A stretch of DNA of 23,969 bases, taken from the NCBI GenBank assembly GCA_900543695.1, contig UQSG01000034.1:1-23969 (forward strand), written 5' to 3'. Within the stretch, counting starts at the first letter, position 1, and each line of letters opens with the position of its first letter. Shown piece after piece: positions 15,674 to 23,888 of this stretch. Both the position numbers and the translations under genes were made by a program. Origin of the DNA: an uncultured Clostridium sp. (GTDB taxonomy: Bacteria > Bacillota > Clostridia > UBA1212 > UBA1255). The notes under the pieces are model-generated. The model saw nothing but the letters and a program-made list of their open reading frames with translations. It was not told the DNA's origin and ran no database searches.

Positions 15674-16993
15674 CTAGCTTCGGATAATACGCAAAATATC
15701 GTTCCCGGCGACAAAAATGGAGAAAAGAATCAGCAGAGCAAGAAAAATCAGTGAAACTACCGCTTCTTTCTCCGGGGGCACTTTCTTTCCTCGCCGGATC
15801 AGCTCAATGATAATAAAGATCAGCTTTCCTCCGTCCAGCCCGGGGATCGGGAGAATATTGAAGGCTGCCAGGTTCGCGCTGATCAGAGCCGCCATCTCAA
15901 ATAATGCCGTAATCCGTGTCCCGACGCCTACCTCAGACGTCACAACGTCGTCCACGATCGTCGTCAGGCCGATGGGACCGGACATGGCGTCCATGCCGAG
16001 CCTCCCCGTAATCAGCCATTTCAAAGAATTAAAAACGGATTTTACAAGCGATACGTTATAAACAACCGCGTTTCCGATTGCTTCGAACAAATTTCCGCGT
16101 TTGGCGCTGAAGCTGAAGCCGTACTGGTATGGGTCAAATGAGGCGAGCTGGCTCTGGACAGACGCTTCTGTGTACAAATCGTCTCTGGAGCTTAATACCG
16201 TTCCGTTTGCATCGTACTCCGTTTGAATGCAGACATATCGATCCGGGTTCTGCTCCGTTCCCTTTTTAAATTCATATTGTATTTTCGAACCATCCGACTG
16301 CGCCAGCTCGGCGATCAGCAGATTTTCGCCCCACGAGGCCTGATATGTCCCCGTTAACGTTTTGGCTTTTCCGTCGATCCGATAGATCTGAATTTCCGAG
16401 CGCTTTCCGGTCTCGTCGATGTTCCGTACAAGCTTATATTTTTCTTTTTCTCCGGATGCCTTTTTAACTGTAAATTCACTGTCACCAGAGCCCTCCGCAT
16501 ATTTTACAAGATTAAAATCAAGCGGATTAAAAACGCTGTAATCATTATATTCCGTAATACTGTCTCCCGGTTCGAGGCCGATCATCGATATGGGCAGATG
16601 TTCGGCGACCACACTGACCTTGCGCGTCTCATATCCGTAAATCATGAAAATTACGGTGATGACTGCAATGGCAAGGATGATATTCATAAAAACGCCGGCC
16701 AGCAGGATAATGGTTCTCTGCCACCACGGCTTATTGCAGAATGCGCCGTCGGTATCTTCTGTAGTTTCCTCCCCTTCCATTGCACAATAACCGCCAAGAG
16801 GAAGGCAGCGGATCGTAAATACCGTTCCGGTCTTTTTCCCGACGCGCTGAAACAGCTTCGGCCCCATAAATATGGAAAACTCGTTTACTTTTACGCCGAA
16901 AATCCTCGCCGCGATATAATGCCCCCACTCGTGTACAATAACGAGAAGCGTCAAGATCAAAAGCATAATCAGAATACTCAAAGCGATGGTCAT
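15674..16993 (-). CDS. rseP: Site-2 intramembrane zinc metalloprotease RseP/RasP
   Basis: The protein cleaves transmembrane segments of anti-sigma factors and signal-peptide remnants within the membrane. It has 439 residues. HEWGH (residues 21-25) in the first membrane helix supplies the zinc ligands and catalytic Glu, and NILPIPGLDGG near the C-terminus supplies the third ligand. A PDZ-like stretch begins near residue 127 (VVAEHLPISMIGLEPGDSI), followed by an unusually long loop up to about residue 290. About four membrane helices are expected. The longer frame to 17023 is rejected because AGGAGG sits right before the ATG at 16993. The start overlaps the dxr stop in an ATGA. Confidence 0.93.
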   Translation of the reverse strand: MTIALSILIMLLILTLLVIVHEWGHYIAARIFGVKVNEFSIFMGPKLFQRVGKKTGTVFTIRCLPLGGYCAMEGEETTEDTDGAFCNKPWWQRTIILLAGVFMNIILAIAVITVIFMIYGYETRKVSVVAEHLPISMIGLEPGDSITEYNDYSVFNPLDFNLVKYAEGSGDSEFTVKKASGEKEKYKLVRNIDETGKRSEIQIYRIDGKAKTLTGTYQASWGENLLIAELAQSDGSKIQYEFKKGTEQNPDRYVCIQTEYDANGTVLSSRDDLYTEASVQSQLASFDPYQYGFSFSAKRGNLFEAIGNAVVYNVSLVKSVFNSLKWLITGRLGMDAMSGPIGLTTIVDDVVTSEVGVGTRITALFEMAALISANLAAFNILPIPGLDGGKLIFIIIELIRRGKKVPPEKEAVVSLIFLALLILFSIFVAGNDILRIIRS

Positions 16994-18192
16994 ATCATAC
17001 CTCCTACTGCAGCTCTGGCCCACCTGTCGGCTTCAACGATTTCTTCCAGCGACGGGTTTTCCCTAAAGGGACACTCGCCGGAATTCAGATGGCGGTCCAT
17101 CACCCTGGATATATTATACTGTATCTCATTAAATTTAATATGTCTTTTCAGAAAAAAACTTACCGCAGCTTCGTTTGCTCCGTTCATGACCGCAGGCATC
17201 GTGCCCCCGGTCTTTGCCGCGCGAAGTGCGATTTCCAAACAGGGAAACGCGTTTGTGTCCGGTTTTTCGAAAGTCAGACAGCCAAGCCTTGTCAGATCAA
17301 GCTCCTCTGCAGGGGATTCCGCCCGATACGGATATGTCAGCGCCAGCCGGATCGGCACTTTCATGTCCGGATTGCCGAGCTGCGCGAGAACGCTTCCATC
17401 ACGATATAAAACCATTGAATGGATAATGCTCTGCGGATGCACGACTACGTCGATTTCTTCCGGCTTCACCTGAAACAGGTGCATTGCCTCAATGACCTCC
17501 AGGCCCTTGTTCATCAGCGTCGCAGAGTCTACCGTGATTTTGCTGCCCATGCTCCACGTCGGGTGTCTGAGCGTTTCTTCCGGAGTTACGTCCCAGAGGC
17601 TTTCAAACGACCTGCCGCGGAACGGCCCGCCGGACGCAGTGAGAAAAATTTTTCGAAGCGCGCTTCTGTCTCGCGGATCGTTCCCGTGCAGACACTGAAA
17701 AATCGCGGAATGCTCACTGTCTACGGGCAAAATCCTTACGCTGTGCGCCGCGGCTTCCCGCATGACAAGCTCGCCCGCCGCAACGAGCGTCTCTTTATTT
17801 GCAAGCGCAATATCTGTTCCGCGGCGGATCGCCGCCAGCGTAGGCCGCAATCCGACCATTCCTACAATCGCCGTTACAAGAAGCTCGGCGCCGCATTCGG
17901 CCACCTGCAGAAGGCCTTCCTCACCGTAAAAAATCTCCGGCTTCAGCTCGGGAGCCGTCCTTTTTAAAAGCTCCTCCAAACGCGCCGCGCCCTCCGCAGT
18001 CGCAACGCTGAGAAGCGGCACACGGAAACGGGCCGCCTGCCGTGCAATTCGCTCGACATTGTCTCCTGCGGCTAACGCCGCGATCTCGATATGAGGATTT
18101 GATTCCGTTTGCGCAGCTGCGTTCAGTTCCTCGACAACCTTCAGCGTCTGCGTTCCGATGGAACCGGTCGATCCCAAAATGGCAATTTTCAT
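16990..18192 (-). CDS. dxr: 1-deoxy-D-xylulose 5-phosphate reductoisomerase
   Basis: Dxr converts DXP to MEP with NADPH, the first committed step of the MEP pathway. The 400-residue protein has the NADPH motif GSTGSIG (residues 7-13), the metal-binding LPVDSEHSAIFQCL, the substrate loop GGPFRG, and HPTWSMGSKITVDSATLMNKGLEVIEA, all diagnostic. The ATG at 18192 directly follows the cdsA stop codon, with GGAG inside the cdsA end as ribosome binding site. Its own stop overlaps the rseP start. The length is standard (about 385-400). Confidence 0.97.
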   Translation of the reverse strand: MKIAILGSTGSIGTQTLKVVEELNAAAQTESNPHIEIAALAAGDNVERIARQAARFRVPLLSVATAEGAARLEELLKRTAPELKPEIFYGEEGLLQVAECGAELLVTAIVGMVGLRPTLAAIRRGTDIALANKETLVAAGELVMREAAAHSVRILPVDSEHSAIFQCLHGNDPRDRSALRKIFLTASGGPFRGRSFESLWDVTPEETLRHPTWSMGSKITVDSATLMNKGLEVIEAMHLFQVKPEEIDVVVHPQSIIHSMVLYRDGSVLAQLGNPDMKVPIRLALTYPYRAESPAEELDLTRLGCLTFEKPDTNAFPCLEIALRAAKTGGTMPAVMNGANEAAVSFFLKRHIKFNEIQYNISRVMDRHLNSGECPFRENPSLEEIVEADRWARAAVGGMI

Positions 18193-19056
18193 TTACGCTC
18201 CGGCACCACCTATTCCGCAAAACAGCAAATAATAGTATACCACCGGGATTGCAAATAAATAGCTGTCGATCCGATCAAGAATTCCGCCGTGCCCAGGGAT
18301 AATTTTTCCGAAATCCTTAATACCGGCATAGCGCTTAATTGCAGAAGCCGTAAGATCCCCGATCTGTGACACAATACCGGTAATGGCTCCTATAATTGCA
18401 TAATGATACAATGGCAGGCCGCGGTACGCCTCCGTGAACCAAAGCACGCTTCCGTAGATCATTAATACGGCAATGCTTCCGACAAAGCCGCCGACACACC
18501 CCGCAACCGTTTTATTCGGGCTGATTTCCTCGATCAGCTTTCGCTTGCCAAAGGCTCTTCCGATAAAATACGCAAAGGTATCGGTTGCAACGGCGCCGAT
18601 CAGCGCCAGGAAAAATAAATATACGCCGCCCTCCAGATCCCGGAGCTTTACAAAATAACTGATCAGAAACAGAACATAAAATCCGCCGAACACGGTAATC
18701 GCGGCGTCCGCCGCGTTGTACGCCTCATGGCGGAATACAAGCAGCGCAAGAAGAATCAGCATCCCCAGCAGAAAAATCGGCGGAAAAAGATTTACCCGGC
18801 CAAACGCTTTTGCTTCAATCATGATCGACAAATAGGAATCTCCGTCAAAATACATCATCAGGGCAAGAAGTACAATGTAAAGAATCCCAAATAATTTGAT
18901 CGGAGCGTAGCCTCTTTTGGAAAAAGCATTATAAAATTCAAAAATTCCGATTCCTCCGAATAGAAGAACCAATATGTCCAGGACGTATCCTCCGATCAGG
19001 ATTGCCGCTACGGCAATCGCCGCTACGACGACGCCGGATATCACTCGTTGCTTCAT
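18193..19056 (-). CDS. cdsA: Phosphatidate cytidylyltransferase (CDP-diglyceride synthase)
   Basis: CdsA makes CDP-diacylglycerol from phosphatidic acid and CTP in the membrane, the precursor of all phospholipids here. The 287-residue protein is hydrophobic with about seven or eight membrane helices. The C-terminal signature SAIKRYAGIKDFGKIIPGHGGILDRIDS matches the family pattern, including the metal-binding Asp residues. The frame extends to 19113, but the ATG at 19056 comes four bases after the uppS stop and has GGAGG in the uppS end. Coupled translation with uppS and dxr is likely. Confidence 0.95.
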   Translation of the reverse strand: MKQRVISGVVVAAIAVAAILIGGYVLDILVLLFGGIGIFEFYNAFSKRGYAPIKLFGILYIVLLALMMYFDGDSYLSIMIEAKAFGRVNLFPPIFLLGMLILLALLVFRHEAYNAADAAITVFGGFYVLFLISYFVKLRDLEGGVYLFFLALIGAVATDTFAYFIGRAFGKRKLIEEISPNKTVAGCVGGFVGSIAVLMIYGSVLWFTEAYRGLPLYHYAIIGAITGIVSQIGDLTASAIKRYAGIKDFGKIIPGHGGILDRIDSYLFAIPVVYYYLLFCGIGGAGA

Positions 19057-19060
19057 CTTG

Positions 19061-19822
19061 TTATGATCCTCCGTATCTTCTCTGACGCTTCGTATACGCA
19101 CGCAGCGCCGCAATCAGCCGTTCCTTTGAAAAATCAGGCCACCAGCCGCTGTCGAAGTAAAATTCTGTATACGCCATCTGCCAGAGAAGAAAGTTGCTGA
19201 TCCGTTCCTCGCCGCTTGTCCGGATCAGCAAATCCGGATCCGGCGCATCCGCAGTATAAAGATATTTTTGAAACAGAGACTCGTTCACTTCTGCTTCGCT
19301 GATCTTTCCCTCTGAAATTTCGCGCGCAATCGCCTTCGCGCCTCGAAGGATCTCATCTCTGCCGCCGTAATTAATGGCAATCAGCGCCGTAAGCTCCGTG
19401 TTGTGCAGGGTTTCTTCCTCGATCCGCGCAATAGATTTCTGAAGCGAGGCAGATAGTCTTGAACGGTCTCCAATAATGAGGAAGCGAATTTTATCTTTGT
19501 TTTTTCCCATAATTTTATTGAAGTTTTTCAGCTGTGCCGCCAGAAGCGACATCAGTCCGTCGACCTCCGCTGCGCTGCGCTTCCAGTTTTCTGTAGAAAA
19601 CGCGTAAAACGTCACGTAGCGGATTCCGAACTCCGCCGCGTCGGATAAAAGCTGACGGTAAGCATCCACGCCTTTCTTATGGCCGGAGACTGCTGGAAGA
19701 CCGTGCTCCTTCGCCCATCTTCTGTTGCCGTCCGGTATGACAGCGATATGGCGAGGAATCTGAAGCACCTCGCCATGATATTCGATCAGCTCTTTACTGA
19801 TCCGCCGAATCTCCTGCGTCAT
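19061..19822 (-). CDS. uppS: Undecaprenyl diphosphate synthase (cis-prenyltransferase)
   Basis: UppS condenses eight isopentenyl units onto farnesyl diphosphate to give the C55 carrier for cell-wall precursors. The 253-residue protein has the family motifs HIAVIPDGNRRWAKEHGL (catalytic Asp31), TFYAFSTENWKR, and DPDLLIRTSGEERISNFLLWQMAYTEFYF. Its ATG at 19822 overlaps the frr stop (ATGA). The ribosome binding site is weak, so translation probably depends on coupling to frr. Its substrate IPP is made by the MEP enzymes encoded downstream in the same run of genes. Confidence 0.97.
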   Translation of the reverse strand: MTQEIRRISKELIEYHGEVLQIPRHIAVIPDGNRRWAKEHGLPAVSGHKKGVDAYRQLLSDAAEFGIRYVTFYAFSTENWKRSAAEVDGLMSLLAAQLKNFNKIMGKNKDKIRFLIIGDRSRLSASLQKSIARIEEETLHNTELTALIAINYGGRDEILRGAKAIAREISEGKISEAEVNESLFQKYLYTADAPDPDLLIRTSGEERISNFLLWQMAYTEFYFDSGWWPDFSKERLIAALRAYTKRQRRYGGS

Positions 19823-20379
19823 ATTTCCATGAGCTCTTTTTCTTTTGCCGAGATTACTTTATCAATTTGGGCAATATGTTTATCCGTAATGTTCTGTATT
19901 TCCTTCTCGGCTTCTTTCTGTTCGTCTTCCGTAATTTCACTTTTCTTTTTTAAATTTTTAAAATGCTCCATCGCATCCCGACGGATATTGCGCGTAGCAA
20001 TTTTCGCATCTTCTCCGTACTTTTTCACCTGTTTTGTCAGTGCGATCCTGCGTTCCTCCGTAAGCGGAGGAAAAACAAGCTTCAGGGTTTTGCCGTCGTT
20101 GTTTGGATTAATTCCGATATCCGATTTCTGAATTGCCTTTTCCGCGGCTTTCAGCACTGTCACATCCCAGGGCTGGAAGACCAGCATTCTCGCTTCCGGA
20201 ACCGTGATATTCCCCACCTGATTGATCGGCGTCTCCGTACCGTAATATTCTACCGTTATTTTATCCAGAATTGCTGGATTTGCGCGTCCTGCCCGCACAG
20301 CGGCAAACTGCTCCTCCAGGACGGAAATCGTCCGGTCCATTTTCTCACTGAACTGTTTATAATCCTCTTTGTTAATCAT
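19819..20379 (-). CDS. frr: Ribosome recycling factor
   Basis: RRF splits post-termination ribosomes with EF-G. The protein has 186 residues (family about 185). Characteristic stretches: FAAVRAGRANPAILDKI, VEYYGTETPINQVGNITVPEARML, and LTEERRIALTKQVKKYGEDAKIATRNIRRDA. The longer frame to 20424 is rejected because the ATG at 20379 has GGGAG eight bases upstream and gives the standard N-terminus. It is separated from serC by 63 bases holding a likely promoter. Confidence 0.97.
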   Translation of the reverse strand: MINKEDYKQFSEKMDRTISVLEEQFAAVRAGRANPAILDKITVEYYGTETPINQVGNITVPEARMLVFQPWDVTVLKAAEKAIQKSDIGINPNNDGKTLKLVFPPLTEERRIALTKQVKKYGEDAKIATRNIRRDAMEHFKNLKKKSEITEDEQKEAEKEIQNITDKHIAQIDKVISAKEKELMEI

Positions 20380-20412
20380 ATTTATCACTCCCGTTGCGAA
20401 ATCATTGCTTCC

Positions 20413-20441
20413 AATATAACACAATTCTGCGGAAAGAGCAA
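20413..20441 (-). promoter_or_regulatory. Internal promoter upstream of frr
   Basis: On the minus strand TTGCTC (20436-20441) and TATATT (20413-20418) are 17 bases apart, with a TG extension near the -10 box. The -35 box sits two bases after the serC stop codon. It would start transcripts for frr-uppS-cdsA and beyond independently of serC. Confidence 0.5.
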
Positions 20442-20442
20442 T

Positions 20443-21522
20443 TTAATTGTTTTTCTCGAAATCGCGCATGAACGCAATCAAAGCCGCAACGCCTTCCTCC
20501 GGCATCGCGTTATAAATAGAAGCACGCATTCCCCCGACGCTGCGGTGTCCCTTCAGATTGGAAAATCCAGCTTCGGCTGCTGCTTCGACAAACCGTTTGT
20601 CGAGCGCCTCATCTCCCGTAACAAACGGAATGTTCATAATCGAACGATCCTTTCCAGTTACCGTTGCGCGGAAAAGCTTCGAACTATCAAGATAATCATA
20701 CAATGCCTTTGCCTTCCGTTCATTGATCTTTTCGATTTCCTTCACGCCGCCAAGTTCCTTCAGCCACTCCAGTACCAGCTTGCAGATGTAAATCGAATAG
20801 GTTGGCGGAGTATTATACAGAGAATCGTTTTTCGCATGAATATCATATCGGAGCATCGTCGGCGTCTCTTCTCTGTGCCGCCCGATCAGATCATCGCGTA
20901 CGATCACTACAGTCAGTCCGGCGGGGCCAATATTTTTCTGAGCGCCGGCAAAAATAATCCCAAATTTTGAAACATCCGTTTCCTCTGAGAGAATTGCCGA
21001 AGAAAAATCGGCGACGATCGGCACGCTGCCTGTGTCCGGAATTTTTGTGTAGCGCGTCCCATAGATCGTGTTGTTCCAGCAGATATGCACATAATCCGCC
21101 TCCGGCGTGAAATCCTCGCGTTTGGTATCGGGAATATAAGTAAACGTGCGGTCAGCAGACGAGGCGACAACGTTTACCTTGCAGAATTTCTTTGCTTCCG
21201 CCTCCGCCTTGTTCGTCCACATTCCCGTTCCGATAATATCTACAATACCGGAGCCATTTCCAATATTCAGAGGAACTGCCGCAAACTGAGTGGAAGCACC
21301 GCCCTGCAGAAAAAGGACTTTATAATTTCCGGGAATTCCCATGAGTTCCCGGAGCAGCGACTCCGCGCCGTAAAGGATTTCTTCAAACGCCCTGGAGCGG
21401 TGGCTCATTTCCAGCACGGACATTCCCGTGCCATTGTAGTCCAGCATTTCACTCTGCGCCCTTCTCAAAACCGCTTCCGGTAAAACCGCCGGACCGGAAG
21501 AAAAATTATATACTCTTTTCAT
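20443..21522 (-). CDS. serC: Phosphoserine aminotransferase
   Basis: SerC transfers the amino group of glutamate to 3-phosphohydroxypyruvate, the second step of serine synthesis; PLP-dependent, cytosolic. The 359-residue protein starts VYNFSSGPAVLP, the family hallmark, and has the PLP lysine Lys196 in GIIFAGAQKNIGPAG, plus LFLQGGASTQF and SVGGMRASIYNAM. It is complete, with AAGGAG eight bases before the ATG. It lies 15 bases after pyrH, so it is transcribed with it. Position between pyrH and frr is atypical; serA or serB is not seen in the window. Confidence 0.97.
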   Translation of the reverse strand: MKRVYNFSSGPAVLPEAVLRRAQSEMLDYNGTGMSVLEMSHRSRAFEEILYGAESLLRELMGIPGNYKVLFLQGGASTQFAAVPLNIGNGSGIVDIIGTGMWTNKAEAEAKKFCKVNVVASSADRTFTYIPDTKREDFTPEADYVHICWNNTIYGTRYTKIPDTGSVPIVADFSSAILSEETDVSKFGIIFAGAQKNIGPAGLTVVIVRDDLIGRHREETPTMLRYDIHAKNDSLYNTPPTYSIYICKLVLEWLKELGGVKEIEKINERKAKALYDYLDSSKLFRATVTGKDRSIMNIPFVTGDEALDKRFVEAAAEAGFSNLKGHRSVGGMRASIYNAMPEEGVAALIAFMRDFEKNN

Positions 21523-21537
21523 ACTATGTTCTCCTTA

Positions 21538-22257
21538 TCATTCAATGACCGTACCGATGTCCTCCCCGCATACTGCGCGCACCATATTGTACGGATCCCG
21601 GACGCCAAATACGTGAATTCTGACGCCATTGTCTTTGCACATGGAAGCCGCGGTAGAATCCATTACCTTCAGATCCTTCCGAAGAACGTCGGCATGCGTA
21701 AGACGGGAAAATTTCTGCGCATCAGGATATTTGACGGGATCCTTGTCATATACAGCGTCTACGTTCTTCGCCAGCAGAATCGCATCGGCTCCGATTTCTG
21801 CGGCACGCAGCGCAGCGGCAGTATCCGTCGTAAAAAATGGATTTCCCGTACCGCAGCCGAAAATCGTAATTCTTCCCTTTTCCAAATGGCGTACCGCTCT
21901 GTTCCTGATATACGGCTCTGCAATCTGGCGCATTTCAATCGCCGTCTGGACTCTCACGATCATGCTGTGCTGTTCCAGAGCATCCGCCAGGGCAAGCGAA
22001 TTCATCACGGTCGCAAGCATCCCGATATGATCCGCGCGCGTCCTGTCCATATTGGCGTTCTGCGCGCCGCGCCAGAAGTTTCCTCCGCCTACGACAATAG
22101 CGATTTCCACGCCCATATCTGATATAATTTTTAAATTTTCCGCTACTCTGTCAAGCATTTCCGGATCAAGGCCAAAGCTTTTGCCGGTTTCCGTTTTGGC
22201 CGCAAGCGCTTCTCCGCTGATCTTGATCAAAACTCTTTTATATACAGGTTCGCTCAT
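21538..22257 (-). CDS. pyrH: UMP kinase
   Basis: PyrH phosphorylates UMP to UDP with ATP, feeding pyrimidine nucleotide supply; hexameric, cytosolic. The 239-residue protein has the amino-acid kinase fold: KRVLIKISGEAL at the N-terminus, IAIVVGGGNFWRGAQ and ADHIGMLATVMNSLALADAL, and GTGNPFFTTDTAAALRA. The ATG at 22257 has GGAGGA four bases upstream. A terminator separates it from tsf; in other Firmicutes they are usually joined in one operon. Length is standard (about 240). Confidence 0.97.
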   Translation of the reverse strand: MSEPVYKRVLIKISGEALAAKTETGKSFGLDPEMLDRVAENLKIISDMGVEIAIVVGGGNFWRGAQNANMDRTRADHIGMLATVMNSLALADALEQHSMIVRVQTAIEMRQIAEPYIRNRAVRHLEKGRITIFGCGTGNPFFTTDTAAALRAAEIGADAILLAKNVDAVYDKDPVKYPDAQKFSRLTHADVLRKDLKVMDSTAASMCKDNGVRIHVFGVRDPYNMVRAVCGEDIGTVIE

Positions 22258-22286
22258 GGGGATTCCTCCGTATAGATCTCGGTATT

Positions 22287-22314
22287 CAAAAAAAGGGCTT
22301 TTTGCAAAGCCCTC
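22287..22314 (-). terminator. Hairpin terminator between tsf and pyrH
   Basis: On the minus strand AGGGCTTT (22306-22313 arm) pairs with AAAGCCCT (22294-22301 arm), loop of four bases, followed by seven Ts. It lies 14 bases after the tsf stop codon. No clear promoter follows before pyrH, so it is probably a partial terminator that sets a lower level for pyrH and the downstream genes than for rpsB-tsf. Confidence 0.7.
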
Positions 22315-22327
22315 TCGAACGCGGTAA

Positions 22328-22975
22328 TTATTTCAGCTGCTTCATGACCTCGTCCGCAAAATTTTCTTCTTTTTTGGCAAGGCCCTCGCCCTTTTCATAT
22401 CTGACGAAACGTCTTACCGTAATTTTTTCGCCGATCGTTGCAATCAAGGCGTTTAAGATATCGGAAACCTTTTTCTCCGGATCTTTCACGAACGGCTGTT
22501 CCAGAAGGCAATAATTTTCATAGAATTTCGAAATTCTGCCCTCCACCATTTTGTCCACGATTTTCTCCGGCTTTCCCTCGTTCAGCGCCTGCGCCCTGAG
22601 AACGGCTTTTTCTTTTTCAATGTCTTCCGCCGGAACGTCGTCTTTGGAAACATAGAGCGGATTGGTTGCGGCGATATGCATGGCGACATCTTTGACAAAT
22701 CCGCGGAAAACGTCGTTTCTGGCTACGAAATCCGTTTCACAGTTTACTTCCACCAGAACGCCGATTCTTCCGCCTCCGTGGATATACGCCTCCACGATGC
22801 CTTCACTCGCAATTCTTCCAGCCTTTTTTGCGGCGGCGGCAAGGCCTTTTTCTCTAAGATAATCAGCGGCCTTTTCCATATCGCCATTTGTCTCGGTCAG
22901 AGCCTTCTTGCAGTCGTTCAGTCCTGCTGATGTTCTTTCCCTTAATTCTTTAATCATGCTTGCGGAAATATTCAT
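22328..22975 (-). CDS. tsf: Elongation factor Ts, short form
   Basis: EF-Ts exchanges GDP for GTP on EF-Tu. The N-terminal UBA-like domain (IKELRERTSAGLNDCKKAL) and the core signature VLVEVNCETDFVARN are intact. With 215 residues it is shorter than the Bacillus and E. coli proteins (about 280-293), which have a second core subdomain; short forms of this size exist in other lineages. AGGAGG lies seven bases before the ATG, overlapping the end region of rpsB (2 bases after its stop). The C-terminal part keeps the coil with PEDIEKEKAV and KFYENYCLLEQPFVKD. Confidence 0.95.
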   Translation of the reverse strand: MNISASMIKELRERTSAGLNDCKKALTETNGDMEKAADYLREKGLAAAAKKAGRIASEGIVEAYIHGGGRIGVLVEVNCETDFVARNDVFRGFVKDVAMHIAATNPLYVSKDDVPAEDIEKEKAVLRAQALNEGKPEKIVDKMVEGRISKFYENYCLLEQPFVKDPEKKVSDILNALIATIGEKITVRRFVRYEKGEGLAKKEENFADEVMKQLK

Positions 22976-22977
22976 GC

Positions 22978-23742
22978 TTATTCCTCCTCCGTAATTGCGA
23001 GATCTTCCGTAACCTCTTCGATTTCCTCGGATTGCTCCGTTTCATTGTAAACGCCGGCGTCGCCTTCCCTGCCTTCAATGATGGCGTCAACCATTTTCCC
23101 TGCGATCAGCTTTACCGCCCGGATCGCATCGTCGTTTCCCGGAATCACATAATCAATTTCATCGGGGTCACAGTTGGTATCTACAATCGCAACCACTGGA
23201 ATTCCCAGCTTCTTGGCTTCCTGCACCGCATTGCGCTCCACTCTGGGATCCACAACGAAAAGCGCCGCAGGCAGTTTTTTCATGTTTTTGATACCGCCCA
23301 GGTTTTTCTCCAGCTTATCGCGTTCCGCTTTCAGCTTGATAACTTCTTTCTTAGGAAGACGATCAAAGATTCCCTTCTCTTCCATATCATTCAGCTTATT
23401 CAGCTTTTCGATTCTCTTTTCAATGGTTTTGAAATTGGTAAGCATGCCGCCGAGCCATCTGTTGTTGACATAATACTGACCTGCCCGCTCAGCCTCTTCT
23501 ACGATCGAATCCTTGGCCTGTTTTTTCGTGCCGACAAAAAGAACGTCTCCGCCGTTCTTGGCGACATCGGCGAGAAAATAATATGCCTCATCGATTTTCT
23601 TAACGGTCTTCTGGAGATCTATGATATAGATCCCGTTTCTCTCCGTGAAAATGTACTCCGCCATTTTGGGGTTCCATCTTCTCGTCTGATGGCCGAAATG
23701 CACGCCTGCTTCCAGCAATTGTTTCATTGAAATGACTGCCAT
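22978..23742 (-). CDS. rpsB: 30S ribosomal protein S2
   Basis: S2 is a late-assembling protein of the small ribosomal subunit, near the head-body joint. The 254-residue protein starts MAVISMKQLLEAGVHFGHQTRRWNPKM and has IYIIDLQKTVKKIDEA, NNRWLGGMLTNFKTI and GIPVVAIVDTNCDPDEIDYVIPGNDDA, with an acidic C-terminal tail. The open frame extends upstream to 23880, but the ATG at 23742 has an excellent AAGGAGG eight bases upstream and matches the family start. tsf follows after two bases. It is the first gene of the window's main minus-strand cluster. Confidence 0.98.
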   Translation of the reverse strand: MAVISMKQLLEAGVHFGHQTRRWNPKMAEYIFTERNGIYIIDLQKTVKKIDEAYYFLADVAKNGGDVLFVGTKKQAKDSIVEEAERAGQYYVNNRWLGGMLTNFKTIEKRIEKLNKLNDMEEKGIFDRLPKKEVIKLKAERDKLEKNLGGIKNMKKLPAALFVVDPRVERNAVQEAKKLGIPVVAIVDTNCDPDEIDYVIPGNDDAIRAVKLIAGKMVDAIIEGREGDAGVYNETEQSEEIEEVTEDLAITEEE

Positions 23743-23859
23743 ATAAAAAATCCTCCTTTGTTTCAGTTCCTCCGGCTTCTTCTTCTTCTTGCGGAAGCGT
23801 TCTGTAAAACGCCAGGACCGCGCGAATCCAAAGCCGTGCGTATTAAAGCAACGGGTGAT

Positions 23860-23888
23860 ATTATAGCAGACATTTTCCACGAATGCAA
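23860..23888 (-). promoter_or_regulatory. Promoter of the rpsB-tsf operon
   Basis: TTGCAT (23883-23888) and TATAAT (23860-23865) on the minus strand are 17 bases apart, with TGC before the -10 box as an extended element. Start is near 23853, leaving a leader of about 110 bases. The leader has a small GCGTT/AACGC hairpin and a GAA-repeat, but no recognised S2 autoregulatory motif. Confidence 0.8.

Noticed and set aside
23743..23852. Ribosomal-protein leader autoregulatory RNA before rpsB
   Set aside because: The leader has only a weak 5-bp stem and GAA repeats; I cannot match it to a known leader family.
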